From: CAWBJP01 sp963789165 | GTDB taxonomy: Bacteria > Actinomycetota > Acidimicrobiia > IMCC26256 > BP-133 | Direction of reading: 5' to 3' | Length of the DNA stretch: 64,000 nucleotides | Assembly (NCBI GenBank): GCA_963789165.1 | Contig: CAWBJP010000003.1 | Location: 1 to 64,000, forward strand | Shown here: positions 9,282 through 18,507 of the stretch, one piece after another | How the letters are laid out: every line of letters begins with the position of its first letter | How positions within the stretch are numbered: the first letter of the stretch is position 1 | Notes under the pieces: model-generated | Database searches by the model: none | Seen by the model: the letters and a program-made list of their open reading frames with translations, nothing else | Told to the model about the DNA's origin: nothing | Program-made: the position numbers and the translations under genes

Positions 9282-10643
9282 GTGGGGGAGCCGGCAAGCC
9301 CATTCTCTGAGGGACTCGAGGGACTGCCCGTGGACGGGCTGGCCCTGCTGGTCGCGAAGGGGAAGGCCGAAGGTTCTCTCACCACGGGGGACGTCTTCGA
9401 CGCTCTCTCCGACGTGGAACCGTCCACCGAGCTGCTCGAGCGGATCTACGACTACATCCGCGCCCAGGACGTGGACCTGGTCGACGAGGTCGCCGCCGAG
9501 CTGGCCGCCGAAGCGGCCGGCGACCCCGCGGCCACCGCCGCCCTCGAGGCCGCCGCCGCGCTGGATGCCGCCGCAGCCGCCGCCGCGGTAGCCGCCGCGC
9601 AGGCCGCTGATCCCAAACCGCCTGAAGCCCCGCCGGGCAAGCCGGCGACGTCCCGGCCCCGCAGCCGGTCGGGGTCATCCGAGAACACAGACGCCGCCGC
9701 CCGGCCGGACCGCCTTGGAGAAGGCGGCGTATCGGACCCGGTGCGGATGTACCTGAAGGAGATCGGGAAGGTCCCGCTGCTCACCGCGGCGCAGGAGGTG
9801 AACCTGGCCCAGCGCATCGAGGCCGGGCTCGCCGCCGGCGTGGAGATCGCCGAGGCCAACGGTTCGCTGTCGTCTGTCGACGAGACGTCGCTCCAGGCCA
9901 CGGGGGCGGACGGGTTGCGGGCCAAGCGCCAGCTCATCGAGGCCAACCTGCGCCTGGTGGTGTCCATCGCCAAGCGTTATGTCGGGCGGGGCATGCTCCT
10001 CCTCGACCTCATCCAGGAAGGGAATCTCGGCCTCATGCGGGCGGTCGAGAAGTTCGACTACACCAAGGGCTTCAAGTTCTCCACCTACGCCACCTGGTGG
10101 ATCCGCCAGGCCATCACGCGGGCCATCGCCGACCAGGCCCGAACCATCCGCATCCCGGTCCACATGGTGGAGACCATCAACAAGGTCACCCGGGTCCAGC
10201 GCCAGATGGTGCAGGAGAAGGGCCGCGAGCCCACCGTGGAGGAACTGGGCGAGAAGCTCGACATGGCGCCCGAGCGGGTCCGGGAGATCCAGCGCATCTC
10301 CCAGGAACCGGTGTCGCTGGAAGCGCCCGTGGGCGACGAGGACGACAGCCTCCTGGGCGATTTCGTGGAGGACCCGGGTGCCATCGCTCCCGCCGATGCC
10401 GCCGCCCGGGCGCTCCTCACCGAGGCGGTCGAGGAAGCCCTCGAGCAGCTTTCCGAACGGGAGCGACGGGTGGTGCGCCTGCGCTTTGGCCTGGACGACG
10501 GCCAACTCCACACCCTGGAGGAAGTGGGCAAGGAGTTCGGGGTGACCCGGGAGCGGATTCGCCAGATCGAGTCGAAGACCCTGGCCAAGCTGCGCCATCC
10601 CACCCGCTCCCAGCGCCTGCGCGACTACCTGGACGAGGGCTAG
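9282..10643 (+). CDS. rpoD: principal RNA polymerase sigma factor (RpoD/SigA type)
   Basis: This is the housekeeping sigma-70 factor, which recognises -10/-35 promoters. An Ala-rich and acidic region 1.1-like N-terminus of about 145 residues is followed by region 1.2 (DPVRMYLKEIGKVPLL). Region 2 contains RLVVSIAKRYVGRGM, DLIQEGNLGLMRAVEKFDY and STYATWWIRQAI, followed by region 3. Region 4.2 (EVGKEFGVTRERIRQIESK) ends with a normal DYLDEG tail. The GTG start at 9282 is preceded by GAGGAGTAGG. The gene lies 8 bases after dnaG. Confidence 0.97.
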   Translation: MGEPASPFSEGLEGLPVDGLALLVAKGKAEGSLTTGDVFDALSDVEPSTELLERIYDYIRAQDVDLVDEVAAELAAEAAGDPAATAALEAAAALDAAAAAAAVAAAQAADPKPPEAPPGKPATSRPRSRSGSSENTDAAARPDRLGEGGVSDPVRMYLKEIGKVPLLTAAQEVNLAQRIEAGLAAGVEIAEANGSLSSVDETSLQATGADGLRAKRQLIEANLRLVVSIAKRYVGRGMLLLDLIQEGNLGLMRAVEKFDYTKGFKFSTYATWWIRQAITRAIADQARTIRIPVHMVETINKVTRVQRQMVQEKGREPTVEELGEKLDMAPERVREIQRISQEPVSLEAPVGDEDDSLLGDFVEDPGAIAPADAAARALLTEAVEEALEQLSERERRVVRLRFGLDDGQLHTLEEVGKEFGVTRERIRQIESKTLAKLRHPTRSQRLRDYLDEG

Positions 10644-10654
10644 GCGAGCTTTCG

Positions 10655-12904
10655 CTGACGGGGCCCCGCACGCTCGCCTTCCGGACGTGCCCGCTGTGCG
10701 AGGCGGGCTGCGGGCTGGAGGTCGCCCTCTCGGGCTCCCGGGTGACCCGCATCCGGGGTGACCGCGACGACGTGTTCAGCCGCGGCTACCTGTGTCCGAA
10801 GGGCTCCTCCCTCACCGCCCTCCACGAAGATCCCGACCGGCTCCGCACGCCCCTGGTGCGCCGGGCCGGCCGCCACGAGGAGGCCACCTGGGACGAGGCC
10901 CTGGCCGTGGTGGAGCGTCGCCTGGGCGAAGTGATCGCCACCCACGGACGCCCGGCCCTGGCCGCCTACGTGGGAAACCCCAACGTCCACAACCTCGCCG
11001 GTCAGCTCTACCTGCGGCCGCTGCTACGAGCGCTGGGCACCCGCAACGTGTTCTCGGCCAGCACAGTGGACCAGCGGCCCAAGGAGATCTCCGCCGGGCT
11101 CATGTTCGGCGCCCAGCTGTCGGTGCCCGTCCCCGACGTCGACCGCACCGACCATCTGCTCATCCTGGGGGCCAACCCGTTCGTGTCCAACGGCAGCCTG
11201 GCCACCGCCCCCGACTGGCCCGGCCGGCTGGAGGCCCTCCGGGCCCGGGGGGGCCGCCTGGTGGTGGTCGATCCCCGCCGCAGCCGGACGGCGGAGGCGG
11301 CTGACGAGTACGTGGCCATCCGGCCCGGGACGGACGCCCATCTCCTCATGGGCCTGGTCCACGTCCTGTTCGCCGACGGCGTGGCCGACCCTGGACCGGT
11401 GCGAGCCCACGTGAGGGGCGTCGAGACGGTCGAGCGCCTGGCCCGGCCCTTCAGCCCCGAAGCGGTGGGGCGCGTCACCGGAGTCGATGCGGACACCGTG
11501 GGCCGACTGGCCCGGGATCTGGCTGCCGCGCCCCGGGCCGCGGTCTACGGCCGCATCGGAACCACCACGGTCGAGTTCGGCACCCTCACGTCGTGGCTGG
11601 TGGATGTGCTCAACGTCCTCACCGGCAACCTGGACCGTCCGGGCGGGGCCATGTTCCCCGAGGCGGCGGCGGGGGCGGCCAACACGCGGGGCGACCCGGG
11701 AACCGGGCGGGGGGTGCGCCTGGGGCGCTGGACCAGCCGGGTGCGGGCCCTGCCCGAATCCTTCGGGGAGCTCCCGGTGGTCTGTCTGGCCGAGGAGATC
11801 GACACACCCGGGCCGGGTCAGGTGCGGGCGCTGTTGACGGTGGCCGGCAATCCGGTCCTCTCCACTCCCAACGGGGGCCGGCTGGACGCCGCCCTGGCCG
11901 GGCTGGACCTCATGGTGAGCGTGGACACCTACGTCAACGAGACCACGCGTCACGCCGATGTCATCCTCCCCGTGCCCAGCCCGTTGCAGCGGAGTCACTA
12001 CGACCTGTTCCTCCTCCAGCTCGCCTTGCGCAACGTGGCCAACTACAGCCCGCCCACCCTGCCCCCCGATCCGGGGATGCCCGACGAATGGGAGACCCTC
12101 TGCCGTCTGACCCTGATCGCCGGGGGCGCCGGGGCCGCGGCCGACCCGGCCCAGGTCGACGAGGGTCTGGTGACGTCCCTGGTGCGGGCGGCCGTGGCCG
12201 ACGAATCCTCGGGGGTGAAGGGACGGGACCCTGACGAGCTGGTCTCGCTCCTGGAGCTGCGTCGGGGACCCGAGCGGCTCCTCGACCTCATGCTGCGGAC
12301 CGGTCCCTACGGCGACGCTTTCGGGTCCCGGCCCGGCGGGCTCAGTCTCGACGTGCTCCTCGACCACCCCCATGGCCTGGATCTCGGGCCGCTCCGACCC
12401 CGCCTGCCCGAGGTGCTGCGCACGCCCTCGGGTCAGGTCGAGTTGGCGCCCGAGGCGCTGGTGACCGACGTGGCCCGGCTGGAGGCGGCGCTGACCCGGG
12501 AGCACGGCGACGGCCTGGTGCTCGTGGGCCGGCGCCACCTGCGGGACAACAACTCGTGGATGCACAACCTCCCCGTGATCCTCAAGGGCAAGCCCCGCTG
12601 CACCCTTCAGGTCAATCCCGGTGACGCCCGCCGTCTCGGTCTGGCCGACGGTGAGGCGGCCGAGGTGGCGTCCCGTACCGGCCGGGTGACGGTCCCGGTC
12701 GAGATCACCACCGCCATCCGCCCGGGGGTGGTCAGCCTGCCGCACGGCTGGGGTCACGACCTCGACGGCGCATCGCTCACCGTGGCCGCCACCCGCCCCG
12801 GAGCCAACTCGAATCTCCTCAGCGACGAGGAGGCGTTCGACCCCCTCTCCGGCAACGCCGTCCTCAACGGCATCCCGGTCAAGGTGGCGCCCGCCGCGGG
12901 GTGA
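10655..12904 (+). CDS. molybdopterin-dependent oxidoreductase, DMSO reductase superfamily
   Basis: The product is a single-subunit-type molybdoenzyme catalytic chain of about 749 residues. The N-terminus has four cysteines for a [4Fe-4S] cluster (C12, C15, C19 and C47, in CPLCEAGC and YLCPKG). The bis-MGD domains follow (GANPFVSNGS, VVDPRRSRTAEAAD, PGTDAHLL), and the C-terminus has the molydopterin-dinucleotide domain (GRRHLRDNNSWMHN). The substrate cannot be read from sequence. No ATG, GTG or TTG fits the N-terminus. The CTG at 10655, preceded by AGGCGAG, is the best candidate start, or a start has been lost to an indel. No electron-transfer subunits or cofactor genes are adjacent. Confidence 0.82.
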   Translation: MTGPRTLAFRTCPLCEAGCGLEVALSGSRVTRIRGDRDDVFSRGYLCPKGSSLTALHEDPDRLRTPLVRRAGRHEEATWDEALAVVERRLGEVIATHGRPALAAYVGNPNVHNLAGQLYLRPLLRALGTRNVFSASTVDQRPKEISAGLMFGAQLSVPVPDVDRTDHLLILGANPFVSNGSLATAPDWPGRLEALRARGGRLVVVDPRRSRTAEAADEYVAIRPGTDAHLLMGLVHVLFADGVADPGPVRAHVRGVETVERLARPFSPEAVGRVTGVDADTVGRLARDLAAAPRAAVYGRIGTTTVEFGTLTSWLVDVLNVLTGNLDRPGGAMFPEAAAGAANTRGDPGTGRGVRLGRWTSRVRALPESFGELPVVCLAEEIDTPGPGQVRALLTVAGNPVLSTPNGGRLDAALAGLDLMVSVDTYVNETTRHADVILPVPSPLQRSHYDLFLLQLALRNVANYSPPTLPPDPGMPDEWETLCRLTLIAGGAGAAADPAQVDEGLVTSLVRAAVADESSGVKGRDPDELVSLLELRRGPERLLDLMLRTGPYGDAFGSRPGGLSLDVLLDHPHGLDLGPLRPRLPEVLRTPSGQVELAPEALVTDVARLEAALTREHGDGLVLVGRRHLRDNNSWMHNLPVILKGKPRCTLQVNPGDARRLGLADGEAAEVASRTGRVTVPVEITTAIRPGVVSLPHGWGHDLDGASLTVAATRPGANSNLLSDEEAFDPLSGNAVLNGIPVKVAPAAG

Positions 12905-12908
12905 TCAC

Positions 12909-12940
12909 GACGCGAGCGGAAGCAAAAGCCGCGAAGCGTC
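12909..12940 (+). terminator. hairpin after the molybdopterin oxidoreductase gene
   Basis: GACGC (12909-12913) pairs with GCGTC (12936-12940), and inside it GCGG pairs with CCGC around an A-rich loop. It lies 5 bases after the stop codon. No T run follows, so termination is only probable. Confidence 0.4.
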
Positions 12941-12961
12941 AGCGGGGCGGCGGCGGCAGGC

Positions 12962-13012
12962 AGGGAGTCGGGCGCGGCGCGGCGTACTCCCTTTCGAACC
13001 TTCGGAAGGGGA
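12962..13012 (+). promoter_or_regulatory. possible leader RNA with alternative hairpins before a small ORF
   Basis: AGGGAGT (12962-12968) is perfectly complementary to ACTCCCT (12986-12992). Part of the latter, CCCTT, is also complementary to AAGGG (13006-13010), which is the ribosome site of the small ORF at 13017. The two pairings are mutually exclusive, as in translation-controlling leaders. This is a pattern read by eye, with no family match. Apart from this leader, the hairpin before it and the small ORF after it, I see nothing coding in 12905-13361. Confidence 0.25.
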
Positions 13013-13016
13013 CCAG

Positions 13017-13109
13017 ATGTCCGGTACCACGAAGACGCGCCTCTACGCCGCCGCCGCCCGGATGGTCCGCGGCCTCCGACGGGCGAGCATGCACTGGGCT
13101 GGCGCCTGA
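13017..13109 (+). CDS. possible 30-residue basic small protein
   Basis: An ATG preceded at 5 bases by GGAAGGGG (13004-13011) opens a 30-codon frame starting MSGTTKTRLYAAAARMVRG and ending in TGA. The predicted peptide is rich in Arg and Ala, has no acidic residue, and could form an amphipathic helix. I do not recognise it. The ribosome site is better than that of many real genes nearby, but the short length leaves chance occurrence possible. Confidence 0.3.
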   Translation: MSGTTKTRLYAAAARMVRGLRRASMHWAGA

Positions 13110-13361
13110 CGGACACTTCGGGCGTTTCGGCGCAAAGTTGCCGCCGGTTATGGGCGCCCTTGATGTTGCGCGCCGGGAAATGTCCCGGTTTCACCCGGTA
13201 CTACCCGTTTAACCAATCGCTCCGCGTTACCGACTCTTGATGCAACAACAACATCGGTAGTGTGGAGCTATGACCCGCCACCCGAGTCTGGTCACGGGGG
13301 TGTCGGCGAGCCAGTCGTGAACCCACCCACGCCACCTTTCTTCTCGAAAGGGTGCGTAATC

Positions 13362-15971
13362 ATGGGTGCGACCACGTCTTCGCGGCTCACACGCCGCGTC
13401 GCTTCTCTTCTCCTCACGCCGGTGGCGGCAGCCGCCCTCGTCGGCATGATCCTTCCCGGAACCGCATCAGCGGCCCAGGTCACCATCGTGCCTGGCGACG
13501 TCACGTTCGAGCAGTGGCGGAGCAGTGGCAACTGGTCGACCGGGAACCTCACTGGCGGCTACGCCGAAGGCGACGTCGTCCCCTTCCGGGTGACCATCAC
13601 CGACGCCGGCAACAGTGCGCCCGGTGACACTTTTACATTCTCAATCTGCCGCGACTTCGAAAATGACGACGATCCGGCGGCGAACGGCTACCTGTTCATC
13701 GACGACTACGACACCACGGTGTCCCCCGACCTGGAGGGCGCGACCCGTGGGAACACGATCAACGGTGTGACCGCCGCTGGCGACGGAGCCACGGTGACGA
13801 TCCTCTCGGTCGTCGACGACAACACCCCGACCGGTGGGGACTGCGGCAGCGAGCAGCGTGAGACCGAGGTCGTGCTCACGGTCTCCGGTCTTTCCGGCAA
13901 TGACGAGGCCTACGTGCTGTGGGGCGGCCACGCCGCCTCGCCCTTCGACGAGGGCGTCACGGTCGGTGCCAGTGCCTACAGCGGGTCGAGCCTGCACATG
14001 ACCTTCTTCCCGTCCAAGACCCTGTCCGGCAGCTTCGACGGGGCGCCGGCCGGCACCCTGACGGTCAAGAAGGACGTCGACAACGACTTCGGTGGGACCC
14101 TCACGCCGGCTGACTTCCCGCTGTTCGTCAACGGCGAGCCCGTGACGACGGGTGTGGCCACCACGCTCCCGGCGGGCACCTACACCGTGTCGGAGACCCA
14201 GCAGGCCGGATATGCCGGCGGAGCCTTCAGCGGCGCCTGTGCCCCCAGCGGCACCGTGACCCTGGGCGACGACCAGAACCTGACCTGCACCATCACCAAC
14301 CACGACGTTGCGCCCAGGTTGACCGTGATCAAGCACGTGGAGAACGACGACGGCGGCACGCTCGACGCCGGTGACTTCACCATGAACGTCACCGGCACCG
14401 ACGTGTCAGCTGCCTCATTCCCCGGCGACGAGGCCGGCACCACCGTCACCCTCGACGCCGGCACCTATTCCGTCGCCGAGACGGGGCCCGCCGGCTACAG
14501 CGGCAGCCTTGACAACGGATGCTCGGGCACCATCGGCATCGGCCAGTCGGCGACCTGCATCATCACCAACGATGACCAGGCCGCCTCCCTGACGGTGATC
14601 AAGAACGTGATCAACGATAACGGTGGCCTGCTGACCGCTGCCGCCTTCACGATGAACGTCACCGGCACCGACGTGTCAGCTGTCTCGTTCCCGGGCAGCG
14701 GGACCGGCACCACGGTGACCCTGGACGCCGGCGCATACTCGGTCAGCGAGGGCACGGTGGCCGGCTACACCCCGAGCTACTCCGCCGACTGCGCCGGCAC
14801 CATCGGCGTGGGCCAGAGCCGGACGTGCACCGTCACCAACGACGACGTGGCGCCGAACCTGACCGTGATCAAGAACGTGATCAACAACAACGGGGGCACG
14901 CTCGCCGCCGGTGACTTCACCCTGAACGTCGCCGGCGCCAACGTGTCCGACGGCTCGTTCCCCGGCAGCGGGACCGGCACCACCGTCTCCCTCGATGCCG
15001 GCGTCTACTCCGTCACCGAGGACACGGAGCCCGGGTACACCCCGAGCTACTCCGCCGACTGCGCCGGTACCATCGGCGTGGGCCAGAGCCGGACGTGCAC
15101 CGTCACCAACGACGACGTGGCGCCGACCCTGACCGTGATCAAGACCGTGGTCAACAACAACGGGGGCACGCTCGCCGCCGGTGACTTCACCCTGAACGTC
15201 GCCGGCGCCAAAGTGTCCGACGGCTCGTTCCCCGGCAGCGGGACCGGCACCACCGTCTCCCTCGACGCCGGCGCCTACTCCGTCACCGAGAACACGGCGG
15301 CCGGCTACACCCCGAGCTTCTCCAACGGCTGCGCCGGCACCATCGGCGTGGGAGAGGCCCGGACCTGCACCGTCACCAACGACGACATCGCCGTCGTGGT
15401 CCCGCCCGTCGAGCCCACGCCCGGCCACATCGTGATCCGCAAGGTCACCCTGCCGACGCCGTCCACCCAGCCCTTCCAGTTCACCGCTGACTACGACGCC
15501 GACGGCTTCAGCCTCGCCGCTGGCTCCAGCATCGACAGTGGCGAGCTCCGGCCCGACACCTACTCGGTGGCCGAGACGGCCGCTGCCGGCTGGAACCTCA
15601 CCACCGCCTCCTGCGACGACGGCAGCAACCCGGCCAGTATCAACCTCGGCGCCGGCGAGACCGTGACCTGCACCTTCACCAACACCCGCATCCCGGAGAT
15701 CGTGACCCCTCCGCCCACCGAGATCGAGAGCAACACCGAGACCCCGAACGTGCCGGTGGAAATCGCCACCGTCACCGCCGTGCCCCCGGCCACCGTCCCC
15801 AAGGCTACCGAGCCGGTGACCATCCCGCAGACGTCGCCGATCACCGCCGAGGAGCTTCCCCGTACAGGTGCCGGCGGGATGCGGGAGGAGACGCTTCTCG
15901 GTCTCTTCCTGATGCTGGCCGGCCTGCTGGCCCGGGGTGTCGGGCGCCGGACCCGTCCCCAGGACATCTAA
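13362..15971 (+). CDS. LPxTG-anchored surface protein with tandem prealbumin-like (SpaA-type) repeats
   Basis: The 869-residue secreted protein has a signal peptide (basic LTRRVAS, hydrophobic core LLLTPVAAAALVGMI, cleavage near ASAA) and an N-terminal domain of about 200 residues of unknown type. It then has six beta-rich modules of about 90 residues, each running LTVIK...GTYSVSE...CTVTND. Four of them form an exact 270-bp tandem array. The C-terminus has a Thr/Pro-rich stalk, LPRTG at 832-836, a hydrophobic segment and an RRTRPQDI tail. This is a complete sortase sorting signal. SpaA-like modules are common in pilins and adhesins, so a structural or adhesive role is inferred. No sortase gene is in the window. 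ATG 13362 is chosen because it directly precedes the signal peptide. Confidence 0.88.
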   Translation: MGATTSSRLTRRVASLLLTPVAAAALVGMILPGTASAAQVTIVPGDVTFEQWRSSGNWSTGNLTGGYAEGDVVPFRVTITDAGNSAPGDTFTFSICRDFENDDDPAANGYLFIDDYDTTVSPDLEGATRGNTINGVTAAGDGATVTILSVVDDNTPTGGDCGSEQRETEVVLTVSGLSGNDEAYVLWGGHAASPFDEGVTVGASAYSGSSLHMTFFPSKTLSGSFDGAPAGTLTVKKDVDNDFGGTLTPADFPLFVNGEPVTTGVATTLPAGTYTVSETQQAGYAGGAFSGACAPSGTVTLGDDQNLTCTITNHDVAPRLTVIKHVENDDGGTLDAGDFTMNVTGTDVSAASFPGDEAGTTVTLDAGTYSVAETGPAGYSGSLDNGCSGTIGIGQSATCIITNDDQAASLTVIKNVINDNGGLLTAAAFTMNVTGTDVSAVSFPGSGTGTTVTLDAGAYSVSEGTVAGYTPSYSADCAGTIGVGQSRTCTVTNDDVAPNLTVIKNVINNNGGTLAAGDFTLNVAGANVSDGSFPGSGTGTTVSLDAGVYSVTEDTEPGYTPSYSADCAGTIGVGQSRTCTVTNDDVAPTLTVIKTVVNNNGGTLAAGDFTLNVAGAKVSDGSFPGSGTGTTVSLDAGAYSVTENTAAGYTPSFSNGCAGTIGVGEARTCTVTNDDIAVVVPPVEPTPGHIVIRKVTLPTPSTQPFQFTADYDADGFSLAAGSSIDSGELRPDTYSVAETAAAGWNLTTASCDDGSNPASINLGAGETVTCTFTNTRIPEIVTPPPTEIESNTETPNVPVEIATVTAVPPATVPKATEPVTIPQTSPITAEELPRTGAGGMREETLLGLFLMLAGLLARGVGRRTRPQDI
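14319..15398 (+). repeat. four tandem 270-bp repeats inside the surface protein gene
   Basis: Units start at 14319, 14589, 14859 and 15129, each at the codons for LTVIK. The third and fourth units are nearly identical at the DNA level, the first two more diverged. The exact 270-bp spacing keeps the reading frame, so unit gain or loss by recombination would change protein length without frameshift. Confidence 0.9.
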
Positions 15972-16098
15972 CCGATCCACCTTCACCACCCGCCGGGCGT
16001 CGCACCCGCCCGGCGGCTGGCTGATGCACGAGGGCCGCCCGGCGCCGCACCCGCCTGGCGGCCCTCGTCGCGCCCGGACGGCCGTAGACGGACGACGG

Positions 16099-16172
<74 letters not shown>

Positions 16173-16308
16173 GCAGGCAGAGCCTACCGGGGGTCGGGCA
16201 CTCACTCCGGTGGGGGGGCGGGATCTCCCCCCAAGGCGGGTTGCCTTCGGACGGCCGCAGGCTGATGATCAGGTCAGCGAACCGTGGACGAGGCGAGGAG
16301 GCGTGATC

Positions 16309-16744
16309 ATGACCGTGGAGCAGATCCTCCGGGCCAAGGGTCGTGAGGTGGAGATCATCCGCCCCGAGGCGACCGTCGTCATGGCACTCCACGAGTTCAT
16401 CACCAAGGGCATCGGAGCCCTTGTTGTGACCTCGGATGGCGAACATGTCGAGGGGGTGCTGTCCGAGCGCGACATCGTCCGCGGCATCGCCCGCCACGGA
16501 CAGATGCTCTTCGGGACGCCCGTCTCCAAGGTCATGTCCCGACACGCACCGACGTGCGCCCCGACGGACAGCGTGAAGCACGTGATGTCCGAGATGACCC
16601 GGACAGCGTCACCGGCACCTTCCGGTGATCGACGCCGGAAAGCTGGCCGGCATCATCAGCATCGGCGACGTGGTGAAGAGCCGCCTCGAGCACCTGGAGC
16701 TGGAAACGGTCGTGCTGCGGGACGCCTACATCGCCCGCGGCTGA
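16309..16744 (+). CDS. CBS-domain pair protein, frameshifted
   Basis: The protein is built of two CBS domains, which bind adenosyl ligands. The first frame from ATG 16309 covers CBS1 and the start of CBS2 (MTVEQILRAKGREVEIIRP, ALVVTSDGEHVEGVLSERDI, VMSRHAPTCAP). After EMTRT near 16603 the match moves to another frame, reading RHRHLPVIDAGKLAGIISIG and ending VVLRDAYIARG. Joined, the product is about 144 residues, the usual length of stand-alone CBS-pair regulators. One extra base near 16603-16606 explains the break. No specific ligand or partner is indicated. The ribosome site GGCGAGGAGG precedes the ATG. Confidence 0.82.
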
Positions 16745-16752
16745 GGCACCCG

Positions 16753-17970
16753 CTAGACCGAGACGGGTAGCGCCTTGAGTCCTCGGACGGTGTTGTTCTC
16801 CAGCCACTCGATCTTTTCGGAAGCGAGCCGGAGGGCGGGGAACCGGGCCAGGATCGTCTGCAGCGCCACCTCCGACTCCATGCGAGCCAGCGGGGCGCCC
16901 AGGCAGTAGTGGATGGGGCCGCCAAAGGTGAGATGGGGTGGCGACGGGCGGGTGATGTCGAACGTGTCAGGACTGTCGAACACGGCCGGATCGCGGTTGG
17001 CGGAGCCGATCACGGTCACCACCGGGGCGCCGGCCGGAAGCGTCACCCCGCCGATTTCAACGTCGGCGGCGACGTTGCGGGGCCACATCATCACCGGCGG
17101 CTCGTAGCGCAGCGTCTCCTCGACGGCTCCGGCGGCCAGGCCTGGGTTCCGGCGGAGCATCTCCAGCTGGTCCGGGTGGCGCAGCAGGAGCATGACGGAG
17201 TTGCCGATGAGCTGCATCGTCGAGCAGAACCCGGCGGCGATGAGCAGGGCCACGTTGGCCACCAGCTCCTCATCGCTCAAGGCCGGACCATCCCCGTCCT
17301 GCGCCACGAGGGCGGACATCAGGTCCGGGCGGGGTTCGACCCGCCGCTCGGCGGCCAGGGCGGCCACGAAATCCATCAGCTCCCCACTGGCCTTGTCGGC
17401 CATGGCCACCTGGTCGGGGGTGGGCAGGGGCTCGATGACGGCGGCGTTCTCCTCGATGAGGTTGCGGAACCGGTCGTGATGCTCCGCGGGGACGCCGATG
17501 AGCTCGCACACAATGGCGATCGGGACCCGGTAGGCGACCTCGTTGGCCAGGTCGAATTCCCGGCGTCCGCCGGCGGTGACCTCGTCCAGCAGCCCGTTGA
17601 CCTTTTCGACGACCCGGGGCCGCATGGCCTCCACGGCCCGGGGCGTGAACGCCCTGGCCACCGCCCGCCGCAACCGGGTGTGCTCGGGCGGGTCGTGGGA
17701 AAGCATCGCCTTGCCCACGTAGCAGGCCGCGGGACCGTCGCCCAGCTTCCGGGCGATGGACTCGGGCGATCCCCAGGGGCTGCCCAACCTGGGGTTGCGC
17801 AGCGCCTCCTCGCAGTCGGCGTGGCGGAACAGCCACCACACCCCGAAGGGCTCCTGCCGGTAGACGGGCGCCTCGGCCCGCATCCGCGCGTAGGTGGGAT
17901 AGGGGTCGGCGTGGACGGCGGGGTCCGAGAGGTCGAACACCGCCTGGCCGGGTTCCATCGCTGTGGTCAT
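16753..17970 (-). CDS. cytochrome P450
   Basis: This is a soluble bacterial class I P450 monooxygenase of 405 residues. It shows the ExxR motif (EETLRYE), the PERF-like region near FDITRPSP, and the heme loop FGGPIHYCLGAPLAR with the ligand C356. The I-helix reads AAGFCST where most P450s have AG-x-D/E-T-T. The acidic residue is Cys and the conserved Thr is Ser, so oxygen activation may be unusual. No ferredoxin or reductase gene is adjacent. It is divergent from the two cupin genes with 45 bp between the starts, which suggests shared control. The start has GAGGGGGA upstream. Confidence 0.93.
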   Translation of the reverse strand: MTTAMEPGQAVFDLSDPAVHADPYPTYARMRAEAPVYRQEPFGVWWLFRHADCEEALRNPRLGSPWGSPESIARKLGDGPAACYVGKAMLSHDPPEHTRLRRAVARAFTPRAVEAMRPRVVEKVNGLLDEVTAGGRREFDLANEVAYRVPIAIVCELIGVPAEHHDRFRNLIEENAAVIEPLPTPDQVAMADKASGELMDFVAALAAERRVEPRPDLMSALVAQDGDGPALSDEELVANVALLIAAGFCSTMQLIGNSVMLLLRHPDQLEMLRRNPGLAAGAVEETLRYEPPVMMWPRNVAADVEIGGVTLPAGAPVVTVIGSANRDPAVFDSPDTFDITRPSPPHLTFGGPIHYCLGAPLARMESEVALQTILARFPALRLASEKIEWLENNTVRGLKALPVSV

Positions 17971-18015
17971 GACTCCCCCTCACGTCACCGACAGAGCGCG
18001 CCGGGAGCGTAACTT

Positions 18016-18507
18016 GTGGAAATGGAGGAAGAAACCGACGTCGGTCTGGCCGCCGTGCTCGGCCGTTGGGCCGGCCGCCGGCAGCGAGCGGAGAAGGGCG
18101 TCATCCACATCAAGGGCTCCGAGCAGCCGTGGGAGATGAACCCCCAGGGCCGGTGCCGGTACTACTCCCATCTGGGCCGCGACGACCTGGCCAACCCGGA
18201 TTGGATCGTCTTCCGCCAGGAGATCCAGACCCACACCGGCCGGCACGTCCATCAGGGCGGTCTCGCCCTCTACGTCATCCGGGGCCAGGGCTACACCACG
18301 TGCGACGGGCGGAGGGTCGACTGGAAAGAGGGCGACCTCATCCTGCTGCCCATCGTCCCCGGCGGCGTCGAGCACCAGCACTTCAACACCCGTCCGGAGC
18401 CCTGCGAGTGGATCGCCTTCGCCTACAACCCCTGGCTCGACGCCATGGGCAACGGCTACGAGCAGCGCCAGCCTCACCCTGACTACCGGGCCGAGGGGGA
18501 GGGATGA
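18016..18507 (+). CDS. cupin-domain protein with intact metal-binding histidines
   Basis: The 163-residue single-domain cupin has motif 1 as THTGRHVHQGGLALYVIRGQG and motif 2 as GDLILLPIVPGGVEHQHFN. Together these supply three or more His ligands for a metal ion. The pattern resembles cupins related to gentisate-type dioxygenases, but the substrate is unknown. It overlaps the second cupin gene by 4 bases, so the two are translationally coupled. It is divergent from the P450, so the three genes may form a small oxidative pathway. The start is GTG 18016; ATG 18022 is an alternative. Confidence 0.75.
   Translation: MEMEEETDVGLAAVLGRWAGRRQRAEKGVIHIKGSEQPWEMNPQGRCRYYSHLGRDDLANPDWIVFRQEIQTHTGRHVHQGGLALYVIRGQGYTTCDGRRVDWKEGDLILLPIVPGGVEHQHFNTRPEPCEWIAFAYNPWLDAMGNGYEQRQPHPDYRAEGEG

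Noticed and set aside
14319..15398. Possible CRISPR-like array
   Set aside because: The repeats are 270 bp, contiguous and in frame within one coding gene. There are no spacers.
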